DNA of 37,755 nucleotides from Pseudomonadota bacterium. Its GTDB lineage: Bacteria; Pseudomonadota; Alphaproteobacteria; Rhizobiales; Xanthobacteraceae. The translations under genes were made by a program, and so were the position numbers. The stretch covers positions 1 through 37,755 of the forward strand of contig JAEYAU010000194.1 in the NCBI GenBank assembly GCA_023404705.1, written 5' to 3'. This document shows, one piece after another, positions 16,130-24,147 of this stretch (positions are counted from its first letter, which is position 1; every line of letters begins with the position of its first letter). The notes under the pieces are model-generated. The model did no database searches. It had not been told where the DNA came from and was given only the letters and a program-made list of their open reading frames with translations.

Positions 16130-16738
16130 GAGCAGAGTGTTTTCCTCGGCCAGCGCCTGCGCGCCCTCGATCAGCAGCGTCGTGGCCAGATCCGGGTAGT
16201 CCTCGCGACTCATCGGCCCGCCTTCGCGGAACCACATGTATTGCCAGTTGAGCATGCCGAAGAGCGACATGGTCACGGGCATCAGCAATCGGCGGTCGCG
16301 GCCGACATGGGGCACGACGGCGGCGATGCCGTCCGCGAAGGCCTGCACGAGCTCGCGCTCCATGTCCTTGAGCAGCTTCTGCTTCGGCGCCGGGAGCTTG
16401 TCGAGCTCGTTGAGCTGGATGCGGTGCTCGTGATCGGCGTCGCGATAGGCCTCCAGCAGAGCGCCGACCAGTGCGCGAAGGCGCGTGCGCGGATCGGCGT
16501 GCGGCTCGACCGCGACGACCGCATCGATCAGCGCCTGCAAGTGGTCGCGCAGGATGTCGAAGAGCAGCGCCTCCTTGCTGACGTAGTAATGATAGAGCAG
16601 CGCCTTCGAGACGCCGCAGGCGGCCGCGACCTCGGCCATGGAAGCGCGGTCGTAGCCCTTGCGCGCGAACAGCGCGGTCGAGCGATCGAGGATCGCCTGC
16701 CGCTTGTCGTCGTAGTTCGCTGCGCGCGGCCGGGCCAT
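16091..16738 (-). CDS. TetR-family transcriptional regulator, candidate PaaR-like regulator of paaGIK
   Basis: A 215-residue regulator. The helix-turn-helix lies at about 32-51 (ASMAEVAAACGVSKALLYHYYVSKEALL), and the C-terminal domain resembles acyl-CoA-responsive TetR proteins (FGMLNWQYMWFREGGPMSREDYPDLA). It starts 2 bp after the paaK stop, so it is the last gene of paaG-paaI-paaK-tetR. Its last twelve residues (VGRNSAKRVLRR) are encoded entirely by the intergenic repeat at 16050-16129, so the native C-terminus has been replaced or extended. Its likely operator is the palindrome at 19392-19403. The PaaR label rests on linkage only. Confidence 0.9.
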   Translation of the reverse strand: MARPRAANYDDKRQAILDRSTALFARKGYDRASMAEVAAACGVSKALLYHYYVSKEALLFDILRDHLQALIDAVVAVEPHADPRTRLRALVGALLEAYRDADHEHRIQLNELDKLPAPKQKLLKDMERELVQAFADGIAAVVPHVGRDRRLLMPVTMSLFGMLNWQYMWFREGGPMSREDYPDLATTLLIEGAQALAEENTLLVGRNSAKRVLRR

Positions 16739-16740
16739 GC

Positions 16741-18054
16741 TCAGTCCTTCGGACGCTTGTCGACGATGCGGCGTGCCTTGCCGGCGGAACGCTCGACCGC
16801 GCCGGGATCGCCGACGAACACGTCGACGCCGATGCCGATATTGTTGCGGATATGCGCGGCCAAAGCTGCGCGTTGCGCAGCCCGCGCGGCTTCGCTGGCG
16901 TGATCGGGCCGCGCTTCGACCATCAGCCGCATCACGTCGAGACGGTTCTCGCGGTAGAGCTCGATCTGATAGTGCGGCGCGAGGCCGTCGCAGCGCAGGA
17001 GCTGCTCCTCGATCTGCGTCGGGAACACGTTGACGCCGCGCACGATCATCATGTCGTCGGAGCGGCCCGTCACCTTCTCCATGCGTCGCATGCTCCGCGC
17101 CGTGCCCGGCAGCAGGCGCGTGAGATCGCGCGTGCGATAGCGGATCACCGGCATCGCCTCCTTGGTGAGCGAGGTGAAGACCAGTTCGCCGCGCTCGCCG
17201 TCGGGCAGCACCTTGCCGCTCTCCGGGTCGATGATCTCGGGATAGAAGTGATCCTCCCAGACGTGCAGGCCGTCCTTGGTCTCGACGCACTCGTTGGCGA
17301 CACCGGGGCCGATCACCTCGGAGAGCCCGTAGATGTCGACCGCGTCCATGTCGAAGGCGTCCTCGATCTCGGCGCGCATGGAGTTGGTCCAGGGCTCGGC
17401 GCCGAAGATGCCGATCTGCAGCGACGAGCCCTTGGGGTCGATGCCCTTGGCGCGAAACTCGTCGAGGATCGCCAGCATGTAGGACGGCGTCACCATGATA
17501 ATCTCGGGCGCGAAGTCGCAGATGAGCTGCACCTGGCGCTCGGTCATGCCGCCCGACACCGGGATCACGGTGCAGCCGAGCTTCTCGGCGCCGTAGTGCG
17601 CGCCGAGGCCGCCCGTGAACAGGCCGTAGCCATAGGAGACATGCACCTTCATCCCGGGCCGTCCGCCCGAGGCGCGGATCGAGCGCGCCATCACGTGCGA
17701 CCAGGTGTCGATGTCGTTCTGCGTGTAGCCGACGACGGTCGGCTTGCCGGTGGTGCCGGACGAGGCGTGCACGCGCACGACCTTGTCGTGCGGCACCGCG
17801 AACATGCCGAACGGATAATTCTCGCGCAGGTCCTGCTTCGCCGTGAAGGGAAACTTGGCGAGATCCTCGATGCGCTTGAAGTCATCGGGCTTCACGCCGG
17901 CGCCGTCGAACTTCTTGCGATAGGCCGCGACGTTCTCGTAGGCGTGCCGGAGTGTCCAGCGCAGGCGCTCGGTCTGAAGCGCCGTGATCTCGTCGCGCGA
18001 GGCACGCTCGATCGGCTCGAGACCGTAAGGCTGGTAGGACGACTTGTCGAGCAT
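16741..18054 (-). CDS. paaK: Phenylacetate-CoA ligase PaaK
   Basis: A 437-residue AMP-forming ligase that converts phenylacetate, ATP and CoA to phenylacetyl-CoA, the committing step. The P-loop-like motif is ASSGTTGKPTVVGYT (97-111). Further signatures are VHVSYGYGLFTGGLGAHYGAEKLG, DIYGLSEVIGPGVANEC and MMIVRGVNVFPTQIEE near the C-terminal domain. The length is typical. GGAGG precedes the ATG at 18054. paaI ends 12 bp upstream and tetR starts 2 bp downstream, all on one transcript. Confidence 0.97.
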   Translation of the reverse strand: MLDKSSYQPYGLEPIERASRDEITALQTERLRWTLRHAYENVAAYRKKFDGAGVKPDDFKRIEDLAKFPFTAKQDLRENYPFGMFAVPHDKVVRVHASSGTTGKPTVVGYTQNDIDTWSHVMARSIRASGGRPGMKVHVSYGYGLFTGGLGAHYGAEKLGCTVIPVSGGMTERQVQLICDFAPEIIMVTPSYMLAILDEFRAKGIDPKGSSLQIGIFGAEPWTNSMRAEIEDAFDMDAVDIYGLSEVIGPGVANECVETKDGLHVWEDHFYPEIIDPESGKVLPDGERGELVFTSLTKEAMPVIRYRTRDLTRLLPGTARSMRRMEKVTGRSDDMMIVRGVNVFPTQIEEQLLRCDGLAPHYQIELYRENRLDVMRLMVEARPDHASEAARAAQRAALAAHIRNNIGIGVDVFVGDPGAVERSAGKARRIVDKRPKD

Positions 18055-18066
18055 TCGGTCCTCCGC

Positions 18067-18510
18067 TCAGGTCGCCGCGAGGGTCTGTTTCGGCAGCACC
18101 GCGCCCTCGATGGTGCGCGAGTGGCCGCGGAATTCGGCGATCACGCTGCCATCCTGGCGCGTGACCGTGATGTCGTAGATGCCGGACCGGCCGATGCGCT
18201 GCTTTTCGATCGCCCGCGCGGTGAGCACGTCGCCGAGCTTGCCGGGCGCGAGGAACGTCACCGCGCAGTGCTGTGCCACGGTGCGCTGGTCGTAGGTGTT
18301 GCACGCAAAGGCGAAGGCCGAGTCGGCGAGGGTAAAGATGAAGCCGCCATGGGCGATCTTGTGGCCGTTCACCATGCGATCCGTCACCGTCATCTGGAGC
18401 TCGGCGCTGCCAGGCGCGACCGAGAGCAGCCGCATGCCGAGGCTGCGGCTCGCCGCATCCTCGGCCCACATGGCGTCGGCGCAGGCGCGGGCGAGCGCGT
18501 CGGCGTCCAT
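18067..18510 (-). CDS. paaI: Hydroxyphenylacetyl-CoA thioesterase PaaI
   Basis: A 147-residue hotdog-fold thioesterase thought to release CoA from dead-end hydroxyphenylacetyl-CoA and so protect the CoA pool. The active-site helix NGHKIAHGGFIFTLADSAFAFACN (48-71) has the catalytic aspartate at 63. I start it at the ATG at 18510 (MDADALARACADAMW). The long upstream extension of this frame is antisense-like noise over paaG. Two bases separate it from the paaG stop. Confidence 0.95.
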   Translation of the reverse strand: MDADALARACADAMWAEDAASRSLGMRLLSVAPGSAELQMTVTDRMVNGHKIAHGGFIFTLADSAFAFACNTYDQRTVAQHCAVTFLAPGKLGDVLTARAIEKQRIGRSGIYDITVTRQDGSVIAEFRGHSRTIEGAVLPKQTLAAT

Positions 18511-18512
18511 GC

Positions 18513-19313
18513 TCAGGCTCCCTTGCGGCCGGTGAACTTCGCGGGCCGCTTCTCCATGAAGGCGCGCACGCCCTCCGCATAGTCGTGCGTCCCGCCGGCC
18601 TCGCGCTGCAGCTTGCATTCGAGGTCGAGCTGCTGATCCAGGTCGTTGGTCTCGGCGGCGTCGAAGGCGCGCTTGATCAGCGAGAGGCCGATGGTCGGCC
18701 CGCTGGCAAAATGTGTGCAGAGCTTCTCGGCCTCGCCGATCAGCGCGGCGTCGTCGACGGCCTTCCAGATGAGGCCCCAGCTCTCGGCCTTCTCGGCCGG
18801 CAACGGCTCCGCCAGCAGTGCGAGGCCGCGCGCTCGGGCCGCTCCAACGAGGCGCGGCAGAAACCAGGTGCCGCCCGAATCCGGGATGAGGCCGATCTTG
18901 GCGAAGGCCTGCAGGAAGCTTGCCGAGCGCGCCGCCAGCACGATGTCGCAGGCGAGCGCCACGTTGCAGCCGGCGCCGGCCGCGACGCCGTTCACGGCCG
19001 CGACGACCGGGAAGGGCAGGGCGCGGATCTTGCGCACGAGCGGATTGTAGTAGTCCTCCAGCGCGCCGCCGACCTTCGGCAGCTCGGCGCCGGGCGCGAC
19101 CATGCGGTCGGAAAGATCCTGGCCGGCGCAGAAGCCGCGACCCGCGCCGGTGAGCAGCAGCGCGCGGCACGCGGAGTCCGCTTCGGCCTCCTCGAGCGCC
19201 GCGCGGAGCGCCTTGTGCATCGCCTCGTTGAACGCGTTGAGCCGCTGCGGACGGTTGAGCGTCACCACGCGATAGCCGTCGCGCACCTCGGTGAGGACCG
19301 GGGCCTCCTCCAT
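18513..19313 (-). CDS. paaG: Enoyl-CoA hydratase/isomerase PaaG (1,2-epoxyphenylacetyl-CoA isomerase)
   Basis: A 266-residue crotonase-fold enzyme that isomerises the ring epoxide to the oxepin. The signature RGFCAGQDLSDR (59-70) is specific to the PaaG branch. The oxyanion loop GVAAGAGCNVALACDI and LIPDSGGTWFLPR with D145 at the usual acid position are present. I choose the ATG at 19313 (MEEAPVL) because AGAGGAG lies just upstream. A start at 19334 is possible but lacks a site. First gene of paaG-paaI-paaK-tetR, behind a leader of tandem hairpins. Confidence 0.95.
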   Translation of the reverse strand: MEEAPVLTEVRDGYRVVTLNRPQRLNAFNEAMHKALRAALEEAEADSACRALLLTGAGRGFCAGQDLSDRMVAPGAELPKVGGALEDYYNPLVRKIRALPFPVVAAVNGVAAGAGCNVALACDIVLAARSASFLQAFAKIGLIPDSGGTWFLPRLVGAARARGLALLAEPLPAEKAESWGLIWKAVDDAALIGEAEKLCTHFASGPTIGLSLIKRAFDAAETNDLDQQLDLECKLQREAGGTHDYAEGVRAFMEKRPAKFTGRKGA

Positions 19314-19334
19314 GCGGGTCTCCTCTCGGCTCAC

Positions 19335-19386
19335 ACTGAGCTTCGGCTCATACTGAGCTTCGGCTCATGACTGAGCTTCCGGCTCT
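19335..19386. repeat. Tandem 17-bp repeats forming consecutive hairpins in the paaG leader
   Basis: ACTGAGCTTCGGCTCAT occurs exactly twice in tandem (19335-19351 and 19352-19368), then after one base a third, slightly changed copy (19370-19386). Each exact unit contains TGAGC-TTCG-GCTCA, a 5-bp stem with a four-base loop. In the paaG mRNA (minus strand) the loops read CGAA. The array lies between the divergent promoter and the paaG ribosome-binding site. Confidence 0.85.
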
Positions 19387-19439
19387 TGACTGACCGGCCG
19401 GTCGGACAATTATACTATGCAGCAGCGAGACCGTGTCAA
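19386..19439. promoter_or_regulatory. Overlapping divergent promoters with TetR-type palindromic operator
   Basis: Plus strand: TTGACT (19386-19391), 19 bp, TATACT (19411-19416), reading into the importer genes. Minus strand: TTGACA (complement of 19434-19439), 19 bp, TATAAT (complement of 19409-19414), reading into paaG. The perfect palindrome GACCGGCCGGTC (19392-19403) fills the plus-strand spacer and sits at the expected minus-strand transcription start. Both spacers are longer than the 17-bp optimum. Confidence 0.7.
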
Positions 19440-19533
19440 ACGCGGCCGATGGAGGAAACAGCCTGGCGCATTTGCCCCACGCTCCAATGCGTGGCCGCGA
19501 TCATCTTTCGACAAAGAACAGGGAGGACGCTTC

Positions 19534-20673
19534 ATGCAACGACTCGCAAAGATCGTGTTGGCAGCCGCAGGCTTCGCGCTCACGGCAAGCGCTGCGCAGG
19601 CCGAGATCAAGATTGGCTCGGTGCTCTCGGTCACGGGCCCCGCCTCGTTCCTCGGCGACCCGGAGAAGAAGACGCTCGAAATGTATGTCGCCGAGCTCAA
19701 CGCCAAGGGCGGCGTGAACGGCCAGCAGATCAAGCTCTTCGTCTATGACGACGGCGGCGACGCCAACAAGGCGAAGACCTTCGCGACGCGCCTCGTCGAG
19801 GAGGACAAGGTGGACGCCATCCTCGGCGGCTCCACCACGGGCACCACCATGGCGATGATCCCGGTGATCGAGGACGCACAGGTGCCGTTCATCTCCTTCG
19901 CGGGCGCCGTGCAGGTCGTGCAGCCGGTGAAGAAGTGGACCTTCAAGACGCCGCATACCGACACCATGGCGTGCGAGAAGATCTTCGAGGATCTGAAGAA
20001 GCGCAACCTCACCAAGATCGGCATGATCTCGGGCACCGATGCCTTCGGCAAGTCGATGCGCGACCAGTGCATGACAGTCACGGGCAAATACGGCATCGAG
20101 GTGCTGCACGAGGAGAGCTACGGGCCGCGCGACAGCGACATGACCCCGCAACTCACAAACATCAAGAACAAGGCCGGCGTGCAGGCCGTGATCAATCCGG
20201 GCTTCGGCCAGGGTCCCGCGATTGTCACGCGCAACTATCGCCAGCTCGGCATCACGGTTCCGCTCTATCAGAGCCACGGCGTCGGCTCGAAGCAGTTCAT
20301 CGATCTCGCGGGCAGCGCGGCCGACGGCGTGCGTCTGCCGGCCGCTGCCCTGCTGGTCGCCGAGAAGCTGCCCGACAACGATCCGCAGAAGAAGGTCGTG
20401 GTCGATTACAAGAAGACCTACGAGCAGAAGACCGGCCAACCGGTCTCGACCTTCGGCGGGCACATGTATGACGGCCTCATGATCATGGTCGACGCGATCC
20501 AGCGCGCCAAGGGCGTCGACAAAGCCAAGGTGCGCGACGAGATCGAGAAGACGAAGAACTTCATGGGCACTGGCGGCGTGGTCAATATGAGCGCCACCGA
20601 CCACCTCGGCCTCGATCTCACGGCGTTCCGCATGCTGGAGATCAAGAACGGGGACTGGACGCTGCTGCAGTAA
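19534..20673 (+). CDS. ABC transporter substrate-binding protein, branched-chain amino acid type, linked to paa
   Basis: A 379-residue periplasmic protein with Sec signal MQRLAKIVLAAAGFALTASAAQA and mature start EIKIGSVLSVTGPASFLGDPEKKTLEMYVAELNAKGGVNG, the LivK-like type I fold. The ATG at 19534 has GGGAGGA 6 bp upstream. The frame is open to 19417 but that part spans the promoter leader. It is the first gene of a five-gene importer read divergently from paaG, sharing its operator candidate. I therefore infer an aromatic acid such as phenylacetate as ligand. Sequence alone does not show it. Confidence 0.93.
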   Translation: MQRLAKIVLAAAGFALTASAAQAEIKIGSVLSVTGPASFLGDPEKKTLEMYVAELNAKGGVNGQQIKLFVYDDGGDANKAKTFATRLVEEDKVDAILGGSTTGTTMAMIPVIEDAQVPFISFAGAVQVVQPVKKWTFKTPHTDTMACEKIFEDLKKRNLTKIGMISGTDAFGKSMRDQCMTVTGKYGIEVLHEESYGPRDSDMTPQLTNIKNKAGVQAVINPGFGQGPAIVTRNYRQLGITVPLYQSHGVGSKQFIDLAGSAADGVRLPAAALLVAEKLPDNDPQKKVVVDYKKTYEQKTGQPVSTFGGHMYDGLMIMVDAIQRAKGVDKAKVRDEIEKTKNFMGTGGVVNMSATDHLGLDLTAFRMLEIKNGDWTLLQ

Positions 20674-20729
20674 TAAGCAGCGCGGACGCAACGTGTGACG
20701 TCGTGAGTTGCGGGGCCGCGCAACAGCGA

Positions 20730-20832
20730 TCCCTCCCCCCTGGCGGGGGAGGGTAGGGAAGGGGGCAGCCCCAGACTCTGAGTTTGCTGCCGGACCCCTC
20801 TCCCCAACCCTCCCCCGCAAGGGGGGAGGGAG
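20730..20832. repeat. GC-rich composite palindromic repeat, family A
   Basis: Nearly the same element as 6643-6743, including the interior CCCCAGACTCTGAGTTTGC. It fills most of the 197-bp gap between the binding-protein gene and livH. A stable hairpin there could let the binding protein be expressed in excess of the membrane components. Confidence 0.8.
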
Positions 20833-20870
20833 CCCGCCGAGTGCGCTGATCAGCCGGTGCAAGACACGCC

Positions 20871-21743
20871 ATGGCCGAATTCCTCCAGTTCCTCTTCTCA
20901 GGCCTCACGGTGGGCGCGATCTACGCGCTGGTCGCGCTCGGCTTCACGCTGATCTACAACGCGTCGGACGTGATCAACTTCGCCCAGGGCGAGTTCGTCA
21001 TGCTGGGCGGCATGGTCACGGTGTTCGCGGCGGCCGCGGGCGTGCCGCTGCCGCTCGCGGCCCTGCTCGCGATCGTTGTGGCGGTCGCGGTCGGGCTCGC
21101 GCTCTATCTGTTCGCCATCGAGCCCGCGCGGGGAGCGTCCGCAGTGACGCTCATCATCATCACGATCGGCGCCTCGATCCTGCTGCGCGGCGTCGCCGCG
21201 ATCGTGTTCGACAAGGGCTTCCATTCGCTGCCGGCCTTTGCGGGCGCGCAGCCGATCATGATCGGTGGCGCCGCGCTGCTGCCGCAGAGCCTGATCGTGC
21301 TGATCGGCGCCGGGGCAATCGTGCTCCTGCTCTGGGTGTTTCTCACCGGCACCTTGCTCGGCAAGGCGATCATCGCGACAGCGGCGAACCGGCTGGCCGC
21401 GCGGCTCGTCGGCATCAACACCAGCGTCATCGTCGGGCTCTCCTTCGCGGTCTCGGCACTGATCGGCGCGGTCGGCGGGCTGCTGATGACGCCGATCACG
21501 CTGACGAGCTACGACGTCGGCACGCTGCTGGCGCTCAAAGGCTTCGCGGCCGCCATGCTGGGGGGTATGGGCAACCCAATCGGCGCGGTGATCGGCGGAT
21601 TGCTGGTCGGCCTCTGCGAAGCCTTCGGTGCCGGTTATCTCTCATCGCAATACAAGGACGCGATCGCGTTCCTGATCATCCTCGGGGTGCTGTTCGTCAT
21701 GCCGCACGGCCTGCTGGGCCGCGCCGGCGTCGAGCGGGTGTGA
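20871..21743 (+). CDS. livH: Branched-chain amino acid-type ABC transporter permease (LivH)
   Basis: A 290-residue inner-membrane permease with about eight hydrophobic spans. LFSGLTVGAIYALVALGFTLIYNASDVINFAQGEFVMLGGM at the N-terminus and FAAAMLGGMGNPIGAVIGGLLVGLCEAF near 224-251 are the LivH signatures. It forms a heterodimer with LivM. Only one base separates it from livM. No strong ribosome-binding site is visible before the ATG. In this context the importer more likely takes up an aromatic acid than branched-chain amino acids. Confidence 0.94.
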   Translation: MAEFLQFLFSGLTVGAIYALVALGFTLIYNASDVINFAQGEFVMLGGMVTVFAAAAGVPLPLAALLAIVVAVAVGLALYLFAIEPARGASAVTLIIITIGASILLRGVAAIVFDKGFHSLPAFAGAQPIMIGGAALLPQSLIVLIGAGAIVLLLWVFLTGTLLGKAIIATAANRLAARLVGINTSVIVGLSFAVSALIGAVGGLLMTPITLTSYDVGTLLALKGFAAAMLGGMGNPIGAVIGGLLVGLCEAFGAGYLSSQYKDAIAFLIILGVLFVMPHGLLGRAGVERV

Positions 21744-21744
21744 G

Positions 21745-22680
21745 ATGCGCCGGCTCGGGCCTTACGGCGTCGTCGTCGTGATCGCTGCGCTGGTGGCGCT
21801 GCTGCCGCTCGTGCTGCCGTCCACCTTCTATATCCGCATCGCGGCGCTCGCTTACATCTTCGCGCTCTCGGTGATCGGGCTGAACCTGCTGATGGGCTTT
21901 GCGGGCCAGGTGAGCCTCGGGCATGCGGGCTTCTTCGGCATCGGTGCCTATGCGGTGGCGATCGGGCCGACGCATCTCGGCGTGCCCTCCTGGGCCTCGT
22001 TTGTCATCGGCATTGTGATCGCGGTCGCGCTCGCCTTCCTGGTCGGGCGACCGATCCTGCGGCTCAAAGGGCACTACCTTGCGGTCGCGACGCTCGGCCT
22101 CGGCATCCTGATCGCCATGGTGATGACCAACGAGGCGCGATGGACCGGCGGCCCCGACGGGATGCCGGTCCCGCGTCTCGAGCTGTTCGGCTGGCGCGTG
22201 CGCGGCGCCGAGACGTGGTACTGGGTCTCCGGCGTCACGCTCGTCATCGGCGCGTGGATTGCCGCCAACCTGATCGCGAGCCCCACGGGGCGCGCATTCC
22301 GCGCCATCCACGACAGCGAGACCGCCGCCCGCGTGCTCGGCGTCGACGTCGCGCGCTACAAGCTGCTCGCCTTCGTGCTCTCGGCGGCTTACGCGGCGGT
22401 CGCCGGCGCCTATCTCGCACTGTTCGACGGCCTCGTGACGCCGGACTCCGCAGGCTTCCTGCGTTCGATCGAGTTCGTCACCATGGCGGTGCTCGGCGGG
22501 CTCGGCTCGATCTTCGGCAGCCTCGTCGGCGCGATGATCCTCGTGGTGCTGCCGCAAGTGCTGGTCGTGTTCCACGACTACGAGCACATCGCGCTCGGCG
22601 CCATCATGATCGTGTTCATGATCTTCCTGCGTGCCGGCATCGTACCGTCGCTCCTCGCTCTGGTGAGGAGAAGCTCGTGA
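21745..22680 (+). CDS. livM: Branched-chain amino acid-type ABC transporter permease (LivM)
   Basis: A 311-residue polytopic permease. The signatures are LSVIGLNLLMGFAGQVSLGHAGFFGIGAYA (about 40-69), LRLKGHYLAVATLGLG and the coupling loop GRAFRAIHDSETAARVLGVDVARYKLLAFVLSAAYAAVAGA. It ends in a GTGA overlap with the livG start, so translation is coupled. Confidence 0.95.
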   Translation: MRRLGPYGVVVVIAALVALLPLVLPSTFYIRIAALAYIFALSVIGLNLLMGFAGQVSLGHAGFFGIGAYAVAIGPTHLGVPSWASFVIGIVIAVALAFLVGRPILRLKGHYLAVATLGLGILIAMVMTNEARWTGGPDGMPVPRLELFGWRVRGAETWYWVSGVTLVIGAWIAANLIASPTGRAFRAIHDSETAARVLGVDVARYKLLAFVLSAAYAAVAGAYLALFDGLVTPDSAGFLRSIEFVTMAVLGGLGSIFGSLVGAMILVVLPQVLVVFHDYEHIALGAIMIVFMIFLRAGIVPSLLALVRRSS

Positions 22681-23462
22681 CGGTACTCGCGGCCGAGGAC
22701 ATCGGCGTCTCCTTCGGAGGGCTGACCGCGCTCGAAGGCGTGACCTTCAGCGTCAATGCGGGGGAGATCTTCGCCATCATCGGGCCGAACGGCGCCGGCA
22801 AGACCACGCTGTTCAACATCATCTCGGGGCTCTATATGCCGATGAGCGGCCGCGTGCGGCTGCTCGGGGAGGAGGTGACGGCGTTCGAGCCGCATGTGCT
22901 GGCGCGGCGCGGCCTCTCGCGCACGTTCCAGAACCTGCAGATCTTCTTCCGCATGACGGCAGCCGAGAACGTCATGGTGGGCCGGCACCTGCACGAGCGG
23001 CGCAATGTGATCAGTCACCTGTTCACGCTGCCCTCGGTGCTGCAGCAGAACCGCGCGACGCGCGCGCGAGCCGAAGAGCTGCTCGCCTTCGTCGGCCTCA
23101 AGGATCTCGCGGATCGCCCGGCCGGCGCGCTGCCTTACGGCGCGCTCAAGCGGCTCGAGATCGCGCGCGCGCTCGCGACCGAGCCCAAGGTGCTGCTGCT
23201 CGACGAGCCGGCGGCCGGCTGCAATCCGGTCGAGACCGAGGAGGTCGACCAGGTGATCCGCCGCATCGCGCAGCAGGGCATCGCGGTGGTGCTGGTCGAG
23301 CACGACATGCGGCTCGTGATGCAGATCTCCAACCGCATCCACGTGCTCGCGCAGGGGCGCTCGCTCACCGAAGGCACGGCCGAGGAGGTGCGGCGTCATC
23401 CGGACGTGATCGCGATCTATCTCGGCACCCATGGCACGGAGGCGGCCCGTGCTCGCGGTTGA
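22677..23462 (+). CDS. livG: Branched-chain amino acid-type ABC transporter ATP-binding protein (LivG)
   Basis: A 261-residue ATPase from a GTG start at 22677 that overlaps the livM stop (GTGA), with GAGGAG 6 bp upstream. It has Walker A GPNGAGKTT, RGLSRTFQNLQIFFRMTAAENV around the Q-loop, the LivG-type signature LPYGALKRLEIARAL in place of LSGGQ, and Walker B VLLLDEPAAG. The frame is open far upstream, but that stretch is antisense-like to livM and lacks similarity. It works with LivF and the LivHM channel. Confidence 0.95.
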   Translation: MTVLAAEDIGVSFGGLTALEGVTFSVNAGEIFAIIGPNGAGKTTLFNIISGLYMPMSGRVRLLGEEVTAFEPHVLARRGLSRTFQNLQIFFRMTAAENVMVGRHLHERRNVISHLFTLPSVLQQNRATRARAEELLAFVGLKDLADRPAGALPYGALKRLEIARALATEPKVLLLDEPAAGCNPVETEEVDQVIRRIAQQGIAVVLVEHDMRLVMQISNRIHVLAQGRSLTEGTAEEVRRHPDVIAIYLGTHGTEAARARG

Positions 23463-24147
23463 GGGCCTGCGTTCGAGCTACGGCCGCATCCAGGTGCTGC
23501 ACGAGATTTCGTTCTCGGTGGCCACGGGCGAGATCGTGACGCTGATCGGCAGCAACGGGGCCGGCAAGACCACGCTGATGCGCGCGATCTCGGGCGTGCA
23601 GCCGATCAATGGCGGCTCGATCGCGTTCGAAGGCACCGCGATCACACGCGAGGCGCCGCATGCGCGCGTGCGCCGCGGTATCGCGCAGGTGCCGGAAGGC
23701 CGGCAGATCTTCGGGCCGCTGGCCGTGGAGGACAATCTGCGGCTCGGCGCCTGGACGCGCGGCCGCGATGTCGCGGACGATCTTGCGCGCGTCTACGACG
23801 CTTTCCCGGTGCTCGCCGAGAAGCGCGCGCTGCCTGCCGGCGCGCTCTCGGGCGGGCAGCAGCAGATGCTCGCGATTGGCCGCGCACTCATGGCCAAGCC
23901 GAAGCTGCTCTTGCTGGACGAGCCCTCGATGGGACTCGCGCCGATCCTGGTGGAGCAGATCTTTCGGACGATCGCGGAGCTCAAGCGCAGCGGCCTCACG
24001 GTATTGCTGGTCGAGCAGAACGCGCATGCGGCGCTCGGCATCGCGGACCGCGCCTATGTGCTGGAGACAGGACGAATCGTGCTCACCGGGCCGGCGCACC
24101 AGCTGCGCGAGGACGAGCGCGTGCGCAGCGCGTATCTCGGATTGTAG
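23449..24147 (+). CDS. livF: Branched-chain amino acid-type ABC transporter ATP-binding protein (LivF)
   Basis: A 232-residue ATPase. I prefer the GTG at 23449, giving (M)LAVEGLRSSYGRIQVLHEISF, because GGAGG lies 6 bp upstream and this is the usual family N-terminus. An ATG at 23431 would add six residues. Walker A is GSNGAGKTT, then VPEGRQIFGPLAVEDNL, signature LSGGQQQ and Walker B LLLLDEPSMGLAP. It overlaps livG by 14 bp. Its TAG stop is contributed by the family C repeat that begins at 24144. Confidence 0.94.
   Translation: MLAVEGLRSSYGRIQVLHEISFSVATGEIVTLIGSNGAGKTTLMRAISGVQPINGGSIAFEGTAITREAPHARVRRGIAQVPEGRQIFGPLAVEDNLRLGAWTRGRDVADDLARVYDAFPVLAEKRALPAGALSGGQQQMLAIGRALMAKPKLLLLDEPSMGLAPILVEQIFRTIAELKRSGLTVLLVEQNAHAALGIADRAYVLETGRIVLTGPAHQLREDERVRSAYLGL

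Noticed and set aside
19335..19386. CRISPR-like array
   Set aside because: The units are directly tandem with no spacers and only three copies, so this is a hairpin repeat array and not a CRISPR.
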